64,000 bases of DNA from Cutaneotrichosporon cavernicola. Its lineage: Eukaryota > Basidiomycota > Tremellomycetes > Trichosporonales > Trichosporonaceae. The DNA lies in the NCBI RefSeq assembly GCF_030864355.1, contig NC_083396.1, positions 1,426,001-1,490,000 on the forward strand. Reading direction: 5' to 3'. The notes below the pieces were generated by a model that worked only from the letters and a program-made list of their open reading frames with translations, made no database searches and was not told the origin of the DNA. Position numbers and translations under genes: made by a program. Every line of letters begins with the position of its first letter. Position 1 is the stretch's first letter. Below are positions 11,358-22,836 of this stretch, one piece after another.

Positions 11358-14040
11358 CTATTGCCCGTCAGACGCTTTGCCTGTCTGCGTGTCATTCTCG
11401 GGTGTCGTAAAACTCTCATTGAGAATGAACGCGCTAAAGTTCGGGTCGGCCCAATAGTTCAAGTGGGCTGTAAGCATATCGACATAGTCGTTGACACCAC
11501 TCGAGGGGAGGAAGAAGTCGACGCTACCACGTGGGTTGAGAGCAGAAAAGCGCCGCTCACCCCGGGTCCCGGCCAGCCGTTCATCTTCACTGAGCTCCAC
11601 CTGTTTGAGGTCCTTCTTCGGCTTGGACTCGGACTTGGATACGCCACCAAAGGGGAGGTATTTGGTCACACCAGACATTGAGGGAAGAGCGGGCATAGAC
11701 GGGAGTGCAACGGTCGGGAAGAACGAGCCCGTGACGGACGGAATAGCCAGGGGCGGGCGCTTCTTGCCGACACGTACGTCGACCGTCGCGTTTAGGGCGT
11801 ACGCCACCGGGTCGGTGTAGTAGAAGATGTTGTACACCCTGCCGTCAGCAGCACAAGTGGTGGCAGCTACTCACGAATCGACAGCCATGCACCCAAAGTT
11901 GCCTTGGTGGAGCTCTGCCTCGTCTGGCAGCGAATTCATCGTCCGTTCTCTTCCAGATCGAGCGATAATGTGCGACTGCCGCAAGCCAAGAAAGATGCCT
12001 AATGGGCTCCCACACAGAAAGAGATTGGATGTGTTGAAGATGAACCGGTCCGTAGCCTGCTCGATCGCAGCCGCGGGCAATTCCGAGAGCTTTGGCACAA
12101 GCGTCGGTTGGTTGGACAGGATGTGGGCCGCAAGTGCGGAGCCAAGCAGCAATCAGCTTCCCGCCGTCAGCCCTTTGCTCACCGAGTGGCCCACAACGTG
12201 CACACGCCCGTGCTTCTCGAAGTCAGGGTGGCGCGCAACCCACATGCGATACAGCTTGTTCGCCTGCTGACAGACGGCCTCGATCATTTTGAGCCGGTGG
12301 TCGGACATGAACAGCGGGATGTCAAGGAGAACCGAGTTGGTGACCTCGCGCACGTACGGGATGCTCTTGCCGATAGTAATGTCAGCAAATGTGAACGTGT
12401 TGCTTTCCTCCTTTGCGGCATCCTCCTCCGAGCTCCCGCTCTCAATGTTGAGGTTGGTGCGCCACTGCACCGGCAATACCTGGCAGCGGCGGTTGTCCGC
12501 CACAGACGAAATTGACGGATCGTCCGACTGCTTCCGCAACACCTGCCGGAACTGGTTGGCGGCGTAGATAAAGTTGAGCGACTCGTACTGCGTGGCCAAG
12601 TGCTGCCCAATCCCGTGGATGACCAGCACCAGGTCGGTACACGGCTCGTCGTCGTTGTGTGAGCGAGTGACCGGCACATTCTGTTCCTCAATTGACTTTT
12701 GCCGAGTCTCGATCTCCTTCTTGGCGCGCGCGAAGAACTCGCCAGCAGATTTCGGCCACTTGTCATTCTTGTTTTTGTCGGTCGCCGAATCAACGTCTTC
12801 ACGGTCGGGTGTCGAGTGGCCGGACTTGGCGAGCGACTTGGCAATGGCTTCGGGCGGCCCGCTGTCTTCCTCCACTGGTGCCAGGGCTGCCATGGGGACG
12901 GGTGCTTGAGCGGCCTCGGCAGCCGTGTATCCACGATACACGTACGAGCCAGTGGCCTCGCCGAATGACAACCAGATCGCACGCGAGAGCACGTTCAGCG
13001 CCCCCGAAGTGACCAGCCGGCCGCGCACCGCATCCTCGAATACGATGCCGATACCTTCACCAAACCGATTCGGCAGCTCGTACTTGAGCTTTTCGTCCCC
13101 GTTGGACGCGAGGATACGCGCAGCGTACAATTCCTCCTTGTACGCCGGTTGCCACGGCTTGACTTTCTGGTACGCCTTCTCAAGCTCGATCGCGAGGTCC
13201 CACGAACATGGCCGCTTCTCGTTCTCGACATACCACGTTCCGCGGAGGACCGGTACACGTGGTCCGCTCTGCGGCCAGAAGACGGGATGCAGGGACAGCG
13301 TGTCGAGGTCAACTTCAAAGAGTGAGTCCTGCTGTCAGCTGGGTAGGGGAAGTGCTTACCTGCGCCACGGGTACGCCATGCACCACGTCGAGTTTGGTTG
13401 GGTCAGTGCGCGCGCGCTCGATGATTGACTTGTACACCTCGGCTTTGTCCGCGGAAGACTGGGGAGAGGGCGCCTCAGAGACATGGTCATCGGCCTCATC
13501 TGCGTCCTTTACCGCTTTTTGGCCGACCTTCTTGGGCCTGATGTCCAGCGAACGCTCCTTTGGGCTCCACTCTCCGTCGCCGCTTCCCCATTGGCGAATG
13601 ATCTTGGCCTGCTGCCTTTCGGAAAGCTTCTCCCACTCGATCTCAATGCGGTTACTCTCGTCCATCGAGAACGCCTTGTACGCTGTCTCGACAGCCGTGA
13701 TCGGCGCTATTGGCAGCGACAGATGCTTGGCGCCCGTATGCATCCATCGCACTTCGAGGCGCTCCATCTCGACATGCTCTTGCGCAGTAGCAGCCTCTTG
13801 GGTGACAACAGCGCCTTGCGTCGCGTCCGTCGACATCCTGGATGGAGCGGGGAGTGGAGGCGAGGGCGTAGAGAAGTTAAACGGTAAGAAGGAGAAGAAG
13901 GTACGAGAGGCAGAGTTCCACGTGGGCGTTGCCGAAGATACGGAGCGGATTGAGGGGACACGCCTTGCGCTCGCCAACGATGAAACGATAAGGCTGCGTT
14001 CTGGACAAGAGGCAACACGAGGCCTTGCGGACCTGATCAT
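11358..14040 (-). CDS. DDHD-domain phosphatidic-acid-preferring phospholipase A1, probably mitochondrial
   Basis: Proteins of this family (yeast Ddl1/YOR022C, animal DDHD1/2) hydrolyse phosphatidic acid and related lipids. Exons 14040-13360, 13331-12183, 12146-11875 and 11838-11358 give 860 residues. The first 60 residues are Arg/Ser-rich and nearly free of acid, like a mitochondrial presequence; MSTDATQG at about 13835 is an alternative start. The N-terminal WWE-like region (LEVRWMHTGAK), YVYRGY, the pre-nucleophile block VLVIHGIGQH and VHVVGHS|LGSALAAHIL (serine about 610) follow. FLCGSPLGIFL and the C-terminal DDHD region (YYTDPVAYALN, YVDMLTAHLNYW) complete the family pattern. Intron 2 must end in TG rather than AG to give GHSLGS (see 12147-12182). 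Confidence 0.88.
12147..12182 (-). other. Non-canonical GT-TG intron at the lipase nucleophile
   Basis: The exon ends in codons for VGHS and is followed by a good donor, GTGAGC. The conserved continuation LGSALAAHIL starts right after GATTGCTG, so the 36-nt intron would end in TG. The only usable upstream AG (GCGGGAAG) shifts the frame to a non-family sequence, and reading through meets TGA. Either a rare TG acceptor, a sequencing error (A read as T) or a damaged allele explains this. Confidence 0.6.
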
Positions 14041-15008
14041 AAGGTGGAGATCGTGAAGAGCTGCTGTTGAGGAAGCAAGCCGGGAGGATTAAGGTGCTGT
14101 TGACAATAATCTCGATTGTCTGGTGGTTTATGGCCGATGGCAGAGAGGCATAACCGACCAAATATCGGCCACGTGATCCTGACGTCATTGTTGTTGTTGC
14201 CATTTGGCCAGGCTCCAATTGCTCCAACTAAAACGGCTTTCGAGGTCTCAAGAGGATGACCGAGACCTGCTGCCAGAACTCTGCGTGTATCGTTACCAAC
14301 TCGATGGAGTTTCAGCCGTTCTTGACAAAATGTGATCACAAGACCTCAGCTCGGACTGTGGATGGACTGTACCGTCACGTGGAGGGTGGAGCATGCCCTC
14401 GCCGGCGTCCCCTCCTCATCCGACTCTTTGTTCCTTTAAGGGCGCCGCTGCGATGCCACGTTTGGCCCAACGATAACCGACGCCAACAGCCTTGATGGCG
14501 TACTCAACCAGACGTGCCCTTACTCCAAGACCATAGTCATGTTGCAGTTGTCCTTTAGCCCGGTAGAATCATGATGTAGTAACATAGTAACAATTGTTTC
14601 CTTTCCGCAATTCAGATGGCCACCGAGCCGGACCTCCATGTGGCGTGATCCTGCAATGAGTCGATATCCTTTTCAAGCCCTTTACCGGACTTCTGGTCTG
14701 CGCTGGTGTGTTGGCGCCGACTTGTGAAGGGGAGCGAAGATGTGATGCGAGGAGTTTGGTTCCAACTGGTAGCGAAACGTGATAGAACCCAGTGAATCTC
14801 GAGACCATACGCAGAGCAGGGCGCCCTTGCGTACTGGGATTGTCTGTTCACATCATGACTGTGGGTACAAGAGCACATCAATCATTGGTACATCGACAGC
14901 GGTACAACCATGCACCGTGCTTCGCGCCCCGCGCCGCAAATATAGCCACAATGGCTTGCCATAAACAGTACACACAAACATTACAATGAGTCATGATGCA
15001 GTAATCGC
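14041..15008. other. Intergenic region between DDHD lipase and CSN6
   Basis: About 970 nt that holds the lipase promoter/5' UTR on the minus strand and the CSN6 3' flank. I see no coding sequence, tRNA or clear repeat. Confidence 0.6.
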
Positions 15009-16270
15009 TTACCGGCGAGAGCCACGACGCATGCGTCCATGTCCTCCGCTGTTCGAGTAGCCGAAGGAGGCCTTCAATGCGCGCGCAGCCAGACTAACAT
15101 CGTCCGAATCCCTGGCATGCAATGACAGGTGCTTGTCCGTGTACTGTGGTCAGTTTTGCAAAGTGCAAATAACATACGTCTGCAAAGGCCTCAAGCTGCT
15201 GTAGGAGAGTGGTGAGGTACGTCGTGAGCTGGACGTCGTTGTACTCCTAACCAGTCAGCTACGAGACGGTCACGGATCTCACGGTCTCGAGTTCTGTGTG
15301 GAGCTCGTTTACGTCCATGACTGGGAGTGTCGCGACGAGCGCCGAGATCTGGCGCAGGATGTCGTGGTCCGGCTTGGCAGTACCTGCGGTAATTAGGAGC
15401 TTTCGTGTCTGCAACCAACCATCGACGACGCCCGACACGTATTTCAGCAGTACAAGAGCGCGGTCGTACAGCATTGCGATGGCGTTGCGCTGCATAGTGA
15501 GGCTGGTGACCTCTGTCAATGTCAGCAGCTGCTTCCCACACACGCACCGCCTGTCTGGTCCGCCTCGCCGGACGCGTCCTTGATCACACCGTCGACGGCG
15601 ATGCGCTCTGCCTCGCCCGTTTCGATTCCGCATTCGAGGCGCACAAACTTGCCAGCACTGCTCTCGCCCTCGAGCGCCGCCTCGTACACCGAGAATGGGA
15701 GTGTCTTGGCACCGTCGGGGATGTCGGGGTTGAAGAGGACGAAGAACGAAGGGCCCGACTCGTTGGCGTTGATAAACTACGTCAGCTAGTCCGCGCGGTT
15801 GCGCACCTGCTCGTGGATCGCAACATCGCCTGGGGTTGGCGCCGCACCGATGGTGTACCACCCCACAACGCTGAGAGTAGGGAATGTCTGGCTAACTGTG
15901 CGTTAGGCCCGGATGAGGAGCAATGTCAGGTTAGAACTAACAGAGCTCGTGACGCGTCGCCAGGAACGCCGCGTCAAACTTGGTGCTGTCGCTTTCGTCG
16001 AGCGTGAGCTCGAACGAATTCTGCATCGACACATCGCGCCCGTTCTGGGTACCGAGGATCGCGCCGAGCACTACTATTAACTCTGATAGGCAAACTGTAG
16101 CTCACTTTTCGCAGTGGACCCGGTGCACTTGACGCGCGTGTAGTGATCGCTAATGTTGAGGATAGCGAGGGGGTGGCTTGTGTGAGCGCTACCGGCGTAC
16201 GAATAGCTCACAGGTTGATAGTGAGGCCAGAGTTGGCACCTGATTCGGCGACGACGCTATTCTTGTCCAT
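15009..16270 (-). CDS. CSN6: COP9 signalosome subunit 6 (MPN- domain)
   Basis: CSN6 is the non-catalytic MPN partner of CSN5 in the complex that removes Nedd8 from cullins. Eight exons (16270-16212, 16176-16106, 16073-15942, 15895-15807, 15776-15548, 15512-15283, 15246-15178, 15143-15009) total exactly 338 codons including the stop, 337 residues. The MPN domain reads INLHPLAILNISDHYTRVK, then VLGAILGTQNGRDVSMQNSFEL and VVGWYTIGAAPTPGDVAIHEQ. There is no JAMM zinc motif, as expected for CSN6 and in contrast to CSN5. The helical C-terminal half carries LTMQRNAIAMLYDRALVLLKYV and ends RMRRGSRR. The closest alternatives, eIF3f and Rpn8, lack the HPLAILNISDH form. Introns are 30-46 nt. Confidence 0.9.
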
Positions 16271-16527
16271 ACTGCGTGCTGTGGACTGGCGATGATGGCG
16301 ATGATGAGAGAAGAGGATGGTTAGGTTGATGGCGATTGACAGCGACTTGTATGACGCAGCGCGTCGCTGGTGTGGAGGTTGGCATTTGTACGCCATTTAC
16401 TCCCGCTATTCATCACAGTTGGTTGCTAGGCACGGCCCGAGGTCAGCCGGCTGGGGACTGGCTGGGTGCGACGAACAAAAAGACTCCCCATTTCTCGACA
16501 TCCAGCAATGCACACATCCACAACATC
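16271..16527. promoter_or_regulatory. Divergent promoter CSN6 / ACBP-ankyrin gene
   Basis: Only 257 bp separate the two divergent start codons, so both promoters must lie here or overlap. No classical TATA box is clear. Confidence 0.5.
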
Positions 16528-17489
16528 ATGTCCGAGTTCGAGAATGCGAGCAACTGGCTGACTTCGTCGTCGTATGGGGGTCATCTCGACAACGAAACAA
16601 AGCTCGAGCTCTATGGACTGTACAAGTTTGCCCATTCGGGGTTTGGTCCGTGAGTCGCGGAATCGTGAGCGAGACAAGGGACGATCTCGGGACGTGGCAG
16701 CATTGTCTGAGAAGGGGATGAGGGCTTTTACGCAGAGAGTTGTTGGAGAACGAGCACAGGCGACATGAGGCCTGAGCGACGTGAACTTTGTCAAACAAAT
16801 CCAGTCCTTGGCTTACAATAGCACCGGCAAACGCCCCGGCATCTTCCATTTTGAGGCACGACACAAGCACGATTCATGGTGTCGCGTCGCGACAGCCTTT
16901 TCTGGGCGGCCTGATGACGCCAAGGCGCGCTACGTCGAGACTGCGCGTCAAGCTGGGTGGAAAGGGCTTGGTGCGTCAGCGTCGCCTGAAGATGAGGAAG
17001 AGGAGGAGCCCAGGAAGACTGGTGGGACAGGGTTCGGACCTAGTGTGAGCGTCATGGCGCGCGAGGAGGGGCACGAAGAGTGAGTCTTGGTGTTGATAGA
17101 GAAGGTGTGGTTGAGGGAGGCTGGAAAGGGATCGGTTGGGAGGATGATGGAAAGAGGGAGGCTAATCTTAGCGCAAGCGCGAGCGCGCTGCACGACGCGG
17201 CGAGCCAAGGCGATACCGAAGCATTAGCCAAACTCCTTGACGGCACCAACGTCAATGGCAAAGACGAATACGTGAGTCCAAGCCACCTTTCCACCGACAC
17301 CTCCACTACTCGCCTAACTTCAAGGGCTTCACTCTTCTTCACCTTGCGGCAGATCGCGGGCGCGTCGAGGCTGTCAAGCTCCTCCTCGATCGCGGGGCGG
17401 ACAAGTCCGTTCTCGACCCCGATGGACAGACTGCCCACGACATTGCCGCTGTGTCTGGCCGTGAAGAGATCATGGTTCTCCTCCAATAA
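16528..17489 (+). CDS. Acyl-CoA-binding protein with ankyrin repeats (ACBD6-like)
   Basis: Binds long-chain acyl-CoA; ankyrin repeats add protein contacts. Exons 16528-16649, 16822-17079, 17172-17271 and 17325-17489 give 214 residues. The ACBP domain (about 1-85) has ASNWL, LDNETKLELYGLYKFAHSG, RPGIFHFEARHKHDSW and DDAKARYVETARQAGW, matching the acyl-CoA pocket signature. An acidic linker with a DEEEEE run follows. Two ankyrin units (about 130-214) read ALHDAASQGDTEALAKLLDG and FTLLHLAADRGRVEAVKLLL, with DGQTAHDIAAVSGREEIMVLL at the end. Intron 2 (92 nt) is set at CTTAG because the nearer AG would leave a 20-nt intron. Intron 1 is 172 nt. Confidence 0.9.
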
Positions 17490-17582
17490 TCCGCGGCCAA
17501 GTAACGCAATAATTACATGTACACTAGCTACTCTTGACAACGGAGAATGAACACGACACGGACATGTCACAACAAGCCCCCG

Positions 17583-20500
17583 TCACCGCTTGCCGCCGAA
17601 CATACCGCCGGTTAAGCGGCTTATGAAGCCGCCACCACGACGCTTGGTGGCGGGAGCAGGCTCAGCGTCTTCAGCTGTCTGGCTGCGCATGTGGCGCTTT
17701 GAATCGTGTGAGGCGTCGGGCTTGTCGTCCTCCTCGACCTTGCGCTTCCGCGCCCGCATGGCGGTTGGTGACGCCGATTCGGCCGCGCGCCCTTTGCCCT
17801 TGTCTGTGAGGTTGCCCTTGTCCGCGCTGTTACCCTCGGCCTGGTTGGCGAGGCGCTCTGACGCGCGCGTCGGGGCGTCATCCTGTCCCAGAGTGCGCTT
17901 GCGCGACCTGGTCCCCGCTGCAACCGGCGCCGTCTCGAGGCCGAGCGAGTTGGGAATAGGCGTCGACGCGCTATTCTCGGCCTCCTCCGCGGCGAGGCTG
18001 GCGCGGGTGACCCTCCTCGCCCGACCGTTGGCGAGCTCCGTCGTGACTTTGACGGGCGACGGCGTGACGCCTTGGCTCGAGGGCGTGGCGGTCGTGCTCT
18101 TCGGGATAGAAGAACTGCGGCCGCGACTAACGCGACGAAGCCTCGTTGTTGGGGTGAGGTGCTCTGTCGCAGGCCCGGGGGTGCCCAGGCCTGGCGTTCG
18201 GCCTCTACCGACTTGTACTGAATGGCGATTGAGACGCACACCTTCGAGGGCACCGTCACCTGCTTCGAGTACCCCGCGGCAATTTTTATCGCTCATTAAC
18301 TCAAAGCCGATGGCGCGATTTAGCTTGAAGCCTAGCTCTGGCTTGAGACGGGGAATGTCGTCGGAGTTTGCGCGATCCAAGTCGTCGTCCGATGCGTCAC
18401 CAAGGAGAACGCCTTGCTCCGACCTGATCAGTCCGTGATCCACACAGTGCGGCACGACGACGACAACCCAGTAGTCGCGACCGTCATTACCCTGCGCCTC
18501 AAGCCGCAGCTTCTGGAAGCCGCAATGTAGCCGCGTGATCGGAGATGAAGAGCGCGTGACAGAGTGATCAGAGCACCTCCGCAGCCTTGCTGCTGGCTTG
18601 AAAGTCGCAGACCCTGCCGGGGAGACGTCAAGATGTGGGAGCGGAGACTGCGGTGCAGGCGTAGAAGAGGCTGCCCTCGCAGCATAAACGGGGGCAACCT
18701 TTGGTGCATGAGAGTGGAAGAGTCGACGGCGAGGAGGCGGTGTCAGCTCTCGAGGGGGCGGTGTCAGCTCTCGAGGGGGCGGTGTCAGCTCTCGAGGAGG
18801 CGGAGTGGGACTGCGGACGGCTAAGTGATGGTCGAGGTGATCTTCGTCCAGCACATCCTCGGCTTCCATTTGTCCAGAAGTCAGTTGGCTCACGGTGACC
18901 GCTGTGTCGGTTGCCTCTCCAGTATCCTCATCATCGGTGTCGTTGTGCTCGGCAGTCGGCTGGCTGCTCGCGCCGTCTATTTCGGGTCCGTCATCTGCCT
19001 CGTCGTCGATCCCCGCTCCACCTTCGGCGTCGACCTCTGGAATGGTCTGGAGCTCAGTGCTCTCGTCACCGACCATCATGATATCCGGGGAGACTTTCTC
19101 GGTTGTGGGCGTCTCCTGTTCGTCCTGTTCGTCTGGTGTGCCAGAGCCGGAGCTGGTGCCCTCCAGTTCGTCCGACCCAGAGTCGGGGGTTGGGATAGTT
19201 GGCGACGAGCTTCCGGAAGCAATATCGGCTTCCACGTCTTCCTCGGGCTGGTGGACGATGGGTTCGGTCATGACAGGAAGCGCCGCTCCAACGATAGGTT
19301 GTTCGACTGCTGGCTCCTCGTTGGCAGCGGCCAACTCGTCCATTTCTTCGTTTGCGGGGTTGAGTTCGTCTCCCTCATCAACGATGATCGCCTCATCCTC
19401 CTGGTCAACCTCCATGGCCTCATCGTCGAGCTCGACGACTTCCTCTCCCTCGTCCTCTTCATCATCATAGAGCTCGTCGTCGTCCTCATTTGTACTTTCT
19501 TCCTCAGCGCTTTTCTCCTGCGCGTCCTCATCGGTCGCCACTTCATCGGCGTCCTCGTCTTGAGGCTCGGAGACTTCCAGCTCGGGTTCTGTCGCGAATT
19601 CGAGAAGGCGATCTCCCTCCTCCGGCTCGCTGGGGCTAGGAGATGTGGCGCTGTGCTCGACAACAGCTTTAGCGTCAGGCCCTGCAGACTCAGCTTCGAC
19701 AATCTCGGTTTCCCTCGGATCCGCAGGCAGGGTCTCTTCGGGGCCAGCCTCATCGAGCTCGATAGGTGTAGTCTCTGGCTCAATCGCGGCTTCTTTCGCT
19801 GTCCCGTCGTCCATCTCAATGCTGTCGAGGTGTACAGCTCCATTATCCGGCGGAGCTTGTGGCACATCGTCGTCGGCGGGCCGTTCGCGCTCCGCTGTCC
19901 CATTCGGAAACTCTTCAGACATCTCCAGAGCAACAGATTCAGGCGCTGGTTCGGCCGGTGGGGTGAGGAGGGAGGCTGCGCCCTCCGTCCCGGGCGTAGC
20001 GGTCTCGGGAACGTGTGAGGCAGGCGATGACACGTCGAGTGGCTGTTCCTCGGCGGATTTGGGCTCATCCGACTCCGACTGGGCAGCATCGTCGGGAACA
20101 GGCTCCTCCACCTCGGCCTCGCTCGCTTCCGCTCGGGGTGTGTCATCTACATAGTCTCAGTAACCAAACGTGGGGTGTACGTACCGTCGCCTGTAAACAC
20201 AATGAGTTCCGGCGTGGGTGGGAATGTCTCGTCGCGCTCCTCCACCATCTCGACGTCATCGGGCTCCTCACCGTCACGACCGTCCATGCGGTCCTCCCGC
20301 TCTTCGGGGATCTTCGTCTTCTCGTCCGCGTCACCAGCATTATCCTCGCTCGAATTATCGTGAGGCTCAGTGAGCTCGCGCGCAGGCGAACCGGCTTCCG
20401 AACCTGCAGTAAGGTCAATTGCGACGTCGACATTCGTCCCGTGCACCGGGACGCTTGCCTCGCGTCCCGCATGCGACGTGCTCGACTCGCCACGCAGCAT

Positions 20501-22318
20501 TGCGTACGGCCAGCCTGGGGTCTCGATAACGTCTGCCTCCTGCACGACGTACGATCCCGTGTCGAAGACCTCCGTGAACTCGAGCGAGTCGTGAGTGTAG
20601 CCTTGCGCGTCGTAGTGGCTGTGCTCCGCAACGTATGAGTGGCCGTACTCGTCGCTAATGAAGGTCGCGGTTTTGTGCATGAACTCGGATGTAGAGCTCT
20701 CTGGCATGAACTCGGAAGCCACGGCCATGTCGACTAGCGCCGGGTCGATTGGGAAGGTCTCGGCTTCGACAGCGACCTGTTGCGTGGATTCGGCAAGGAA
20801 GTGCGCGGGCGCATCGAGCGGAGAGCCCAAAGCAGGATCGATTTGCGGAACGGTGTAGTTTGCTGGAGGAAACATCTCCGGTGGGAGCTGGCTGAGAACG
20901 GCCTCAATGACATTATCAGGCACCCCTTCGGTCGCAATGCCGAAGCCGGTGGGAGGCTCCATGAAGCCGAACGCGGCGCCCGGGCCCAGTCCACTCTGCC
21001 AGATCGGGGGAGGGGTAGGTGAGCGCTCCTCCTCTTCCTCTTCCTCTTCCTCTTCCTCTTCCTCAGACTCCATGACCTGATACACCTGTGCGCCGGGGTC
21101 CGCGCTGTAGTTGTCGGAGGGACCCACTACGGGCTGTTCTTCCACCTCACCGCCGACGCCGACGCCGACGTATTCGACCTCGTCATCGCTCTCGTAATCA
21201 ACTTCCATGCCGTCGTCCAACCGGTCGTTGCGAGGGTGTTCGTCCTCCAGCTCCACTTCCTCTTCCTCGTCTTCCTCGTCTTCCTCGTCTTCCTCGTCTT
21301 CCTCGTCTTCCTCGTCTTCCTCGTCTTCCTCGTCTTCCTCGTCGTCGTCCTCGTCCATCGGATTGTGGTACCCTTCCCGAGGCTCATCGCCTTCGGAGTC
21401 TGAGGACAACTCGATCGGAGCGCTAGGCGATCCTTCCACACCTTCTGCGTAGGTATAGTAAGGTGACGGCTCAGGAGGGGTGCGTTGTTGTTGTGAGATG
21501 GATTGGGGAGCATAATATCTTCTGTCAGCTCATCCAAGGACGCACTCACTCCTCGATCTCCTCTTCTTCCTCTTCAATCTCCTCCTCTTCCTCTTCTTCC
21601 TCCTCTTCTGTTTCTTCCTCCTCCTCTTCGTACTCTTCGTACTGTCCGTATTCCTCCGCGGTTGGAGGTACGTGCTGGGGGTACGCGTAGTGGGGCTCGT
21701 GCTCGCAGCTGGGGTAAGCCAATTGTTGCTGCTGTATGACTCACCCGTCGCCAACCTCGTATTCGCCGTCCTGCTCGTATCCCTCCTTGTTGTATTCACC
21801 CCCACTGTATTCCTCCATTGGTTCATCGTCAGAGTCACCAATCACGACAACGCTGTCGCTGCTCGAGCGCTGATCGACAGGTTCTTCCCGTTCGCCACTG
21901 TACTCGCTGTACTCGCTATACTCGGCGTCCGAGCCGTCGCGCCCGTCACGCTCGCTGAGCTCTACTTCGTGCTGGGGTGGGAGGTCATGGAGCTCGTCGA
22001 GCTCGCTATCGCTCTGCTCGTTGTCTTCGTATCCGCTGCCCTGCTCATACTGGCGACGCTCTATCGTCAGCCAATCCAAGTTTGCCACTTACTATCAAAC
22101 CCCTCATCCCCTGCTGGGGAGTCAGAGTATGGTGTGACAGGGAGTGGCGGGGTGTGCGCGCGCAGTGGAGATGGGGGACGCGGTGGCGCTGCCCATGGGT
22201 CGACACCCCTTAAGATGCCCTGTGTCTTGCGGAGGATGTTGGCAGTCCACGCATCCATCTCATTTTGGGGAAAGATTTCGAATGCGTTCGGAGCGTATGG
22301 ATTATCGCGGTCGCGCAT
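17583..22318 (-). CDS. Very large acidic low-complexity protein, unrecognised
   Basis: Five exons (22318-22093, 22060-21745, 21708-21550, 21521-20185, 20146-17583) close in phase to 1,533 residues. The N-terminus (MRDRDNPYAPNAFEIFPQNE) looks ordered. Most of residues 80-1100 is rich in Glu/Asp with Ser/Pro, including DEE and poly-Glu runs. A TPPPREL repeat sits near 1127-1150. About 1205-1305 is different: it is hydrophobic and mixed (ITRLHCGFQKLRLE, DYWVVVVVPHCVDHGLI, LGFKLNRAIGFEL) and could be a small folded domain. The last 150 residues are basic with KRK-type nuclear signals, and the protein ends GGGFISRLTGGMFGGKR. A nuclear or chromatin/nuclear-pore-associated acidic scaffold is an inference only; I recognise no named family. 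Confidence 0.75.
18739..18806 (-). repeat. 21-nt coding tandem repeat (TPPPREL x3-4)
   Basis: On the plus strand the unit is GTGTCAGCTCTCGAGGGGGCG, near-exact through about three and a half copies. It encodes RELTPPP on the minus strand. TP and SP/TP dipeptides make this a potential proline-directed phosphorylation array. Confidence 0.85.
21259..21342 (-). repeat. 9-nt coding tandem repeat encoding (DEE)n
   Basis: About nine copies of CTTCCTCGT on the plus strand, encoding an Asp-Glu-Glu array near residues 294-322 of the acidic protein. A TCTTCC hexamer array at about 21033-21062 encodes poly-Glu. These pure repeats are likely to vary in length between strains. Confidence 0.85.
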
Positions 22319-22836
22319 GGTGGATGGTGAGTGTTTGGAACAATGAGTGAATGGGAGTTGTTGATGGTCCAACCTAACTAGGAGTCGGTGGTCGTCATAT
22401 GGTTGCATCATCACGGAGTGAAGGTGAATCTCCGCGTCAGATTACGAGTCTACTAACTGGTCATACTACTCATTTAATATAGTAATGTAATTCACACACT
22501 TTGAACGAACTTCCAATGCGTCTAGGAGCGAACGATCGTGAGCGAACAGAGACATGGGTGACATCCGCATCCTTGTACTCGCACTTGAATACATGCGCGC
22601 CCCACGGCCCCTCCTCCCACGTCCCCATGTCCCAACACGACCACGCGACCACACAACCACACGCTCCTGCTACTGAGAAGCAGACAACCAGCTTCCGGCC
22701 CAATTCAGTTAACGAATGCATATACACGCCTGCGGCATCTAAGCAGACGATTCGAATCTCCAGTCTAGTATGTATGTGGAGTGACAAACGACAAATGGTC
22801 GCCAGCCACAGGGTCCATTAACGATGGGGTCTAGGT
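22319..22836. other. Intergenic region between acidic-protein gene and TPT transporter
   Basis: 518 nt between two minus-strand genes. It should contain the promoter of the acidic-protein gene and the 3' UTR of the transporter. No repeat or RNA gene was seen. Confidence 0.55.

Noticed and set aside
13208..14056. 282-codon plus-strand open frame opposite the DDHD lipase N-terminus
   Set aside because: Antisense shadow of a GC-rich gene; no recognisable motifs.
17080..17099. 20-nt intron in the ACBP-ankyrin gene
   Set aside because: Shorter than any plausible intron; the CTTAG acceptor at 17171 with CTAAT gives a 92-nt intron in the same phase.
18825..20018. 397-codon plus-strand open frame opposite the acidic protein
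   Set aside because: It is the mirror of Glu/Asp/Ser codons on the other strand, has no family features and conflicts with the in-phase five-exon minus-strand gene.
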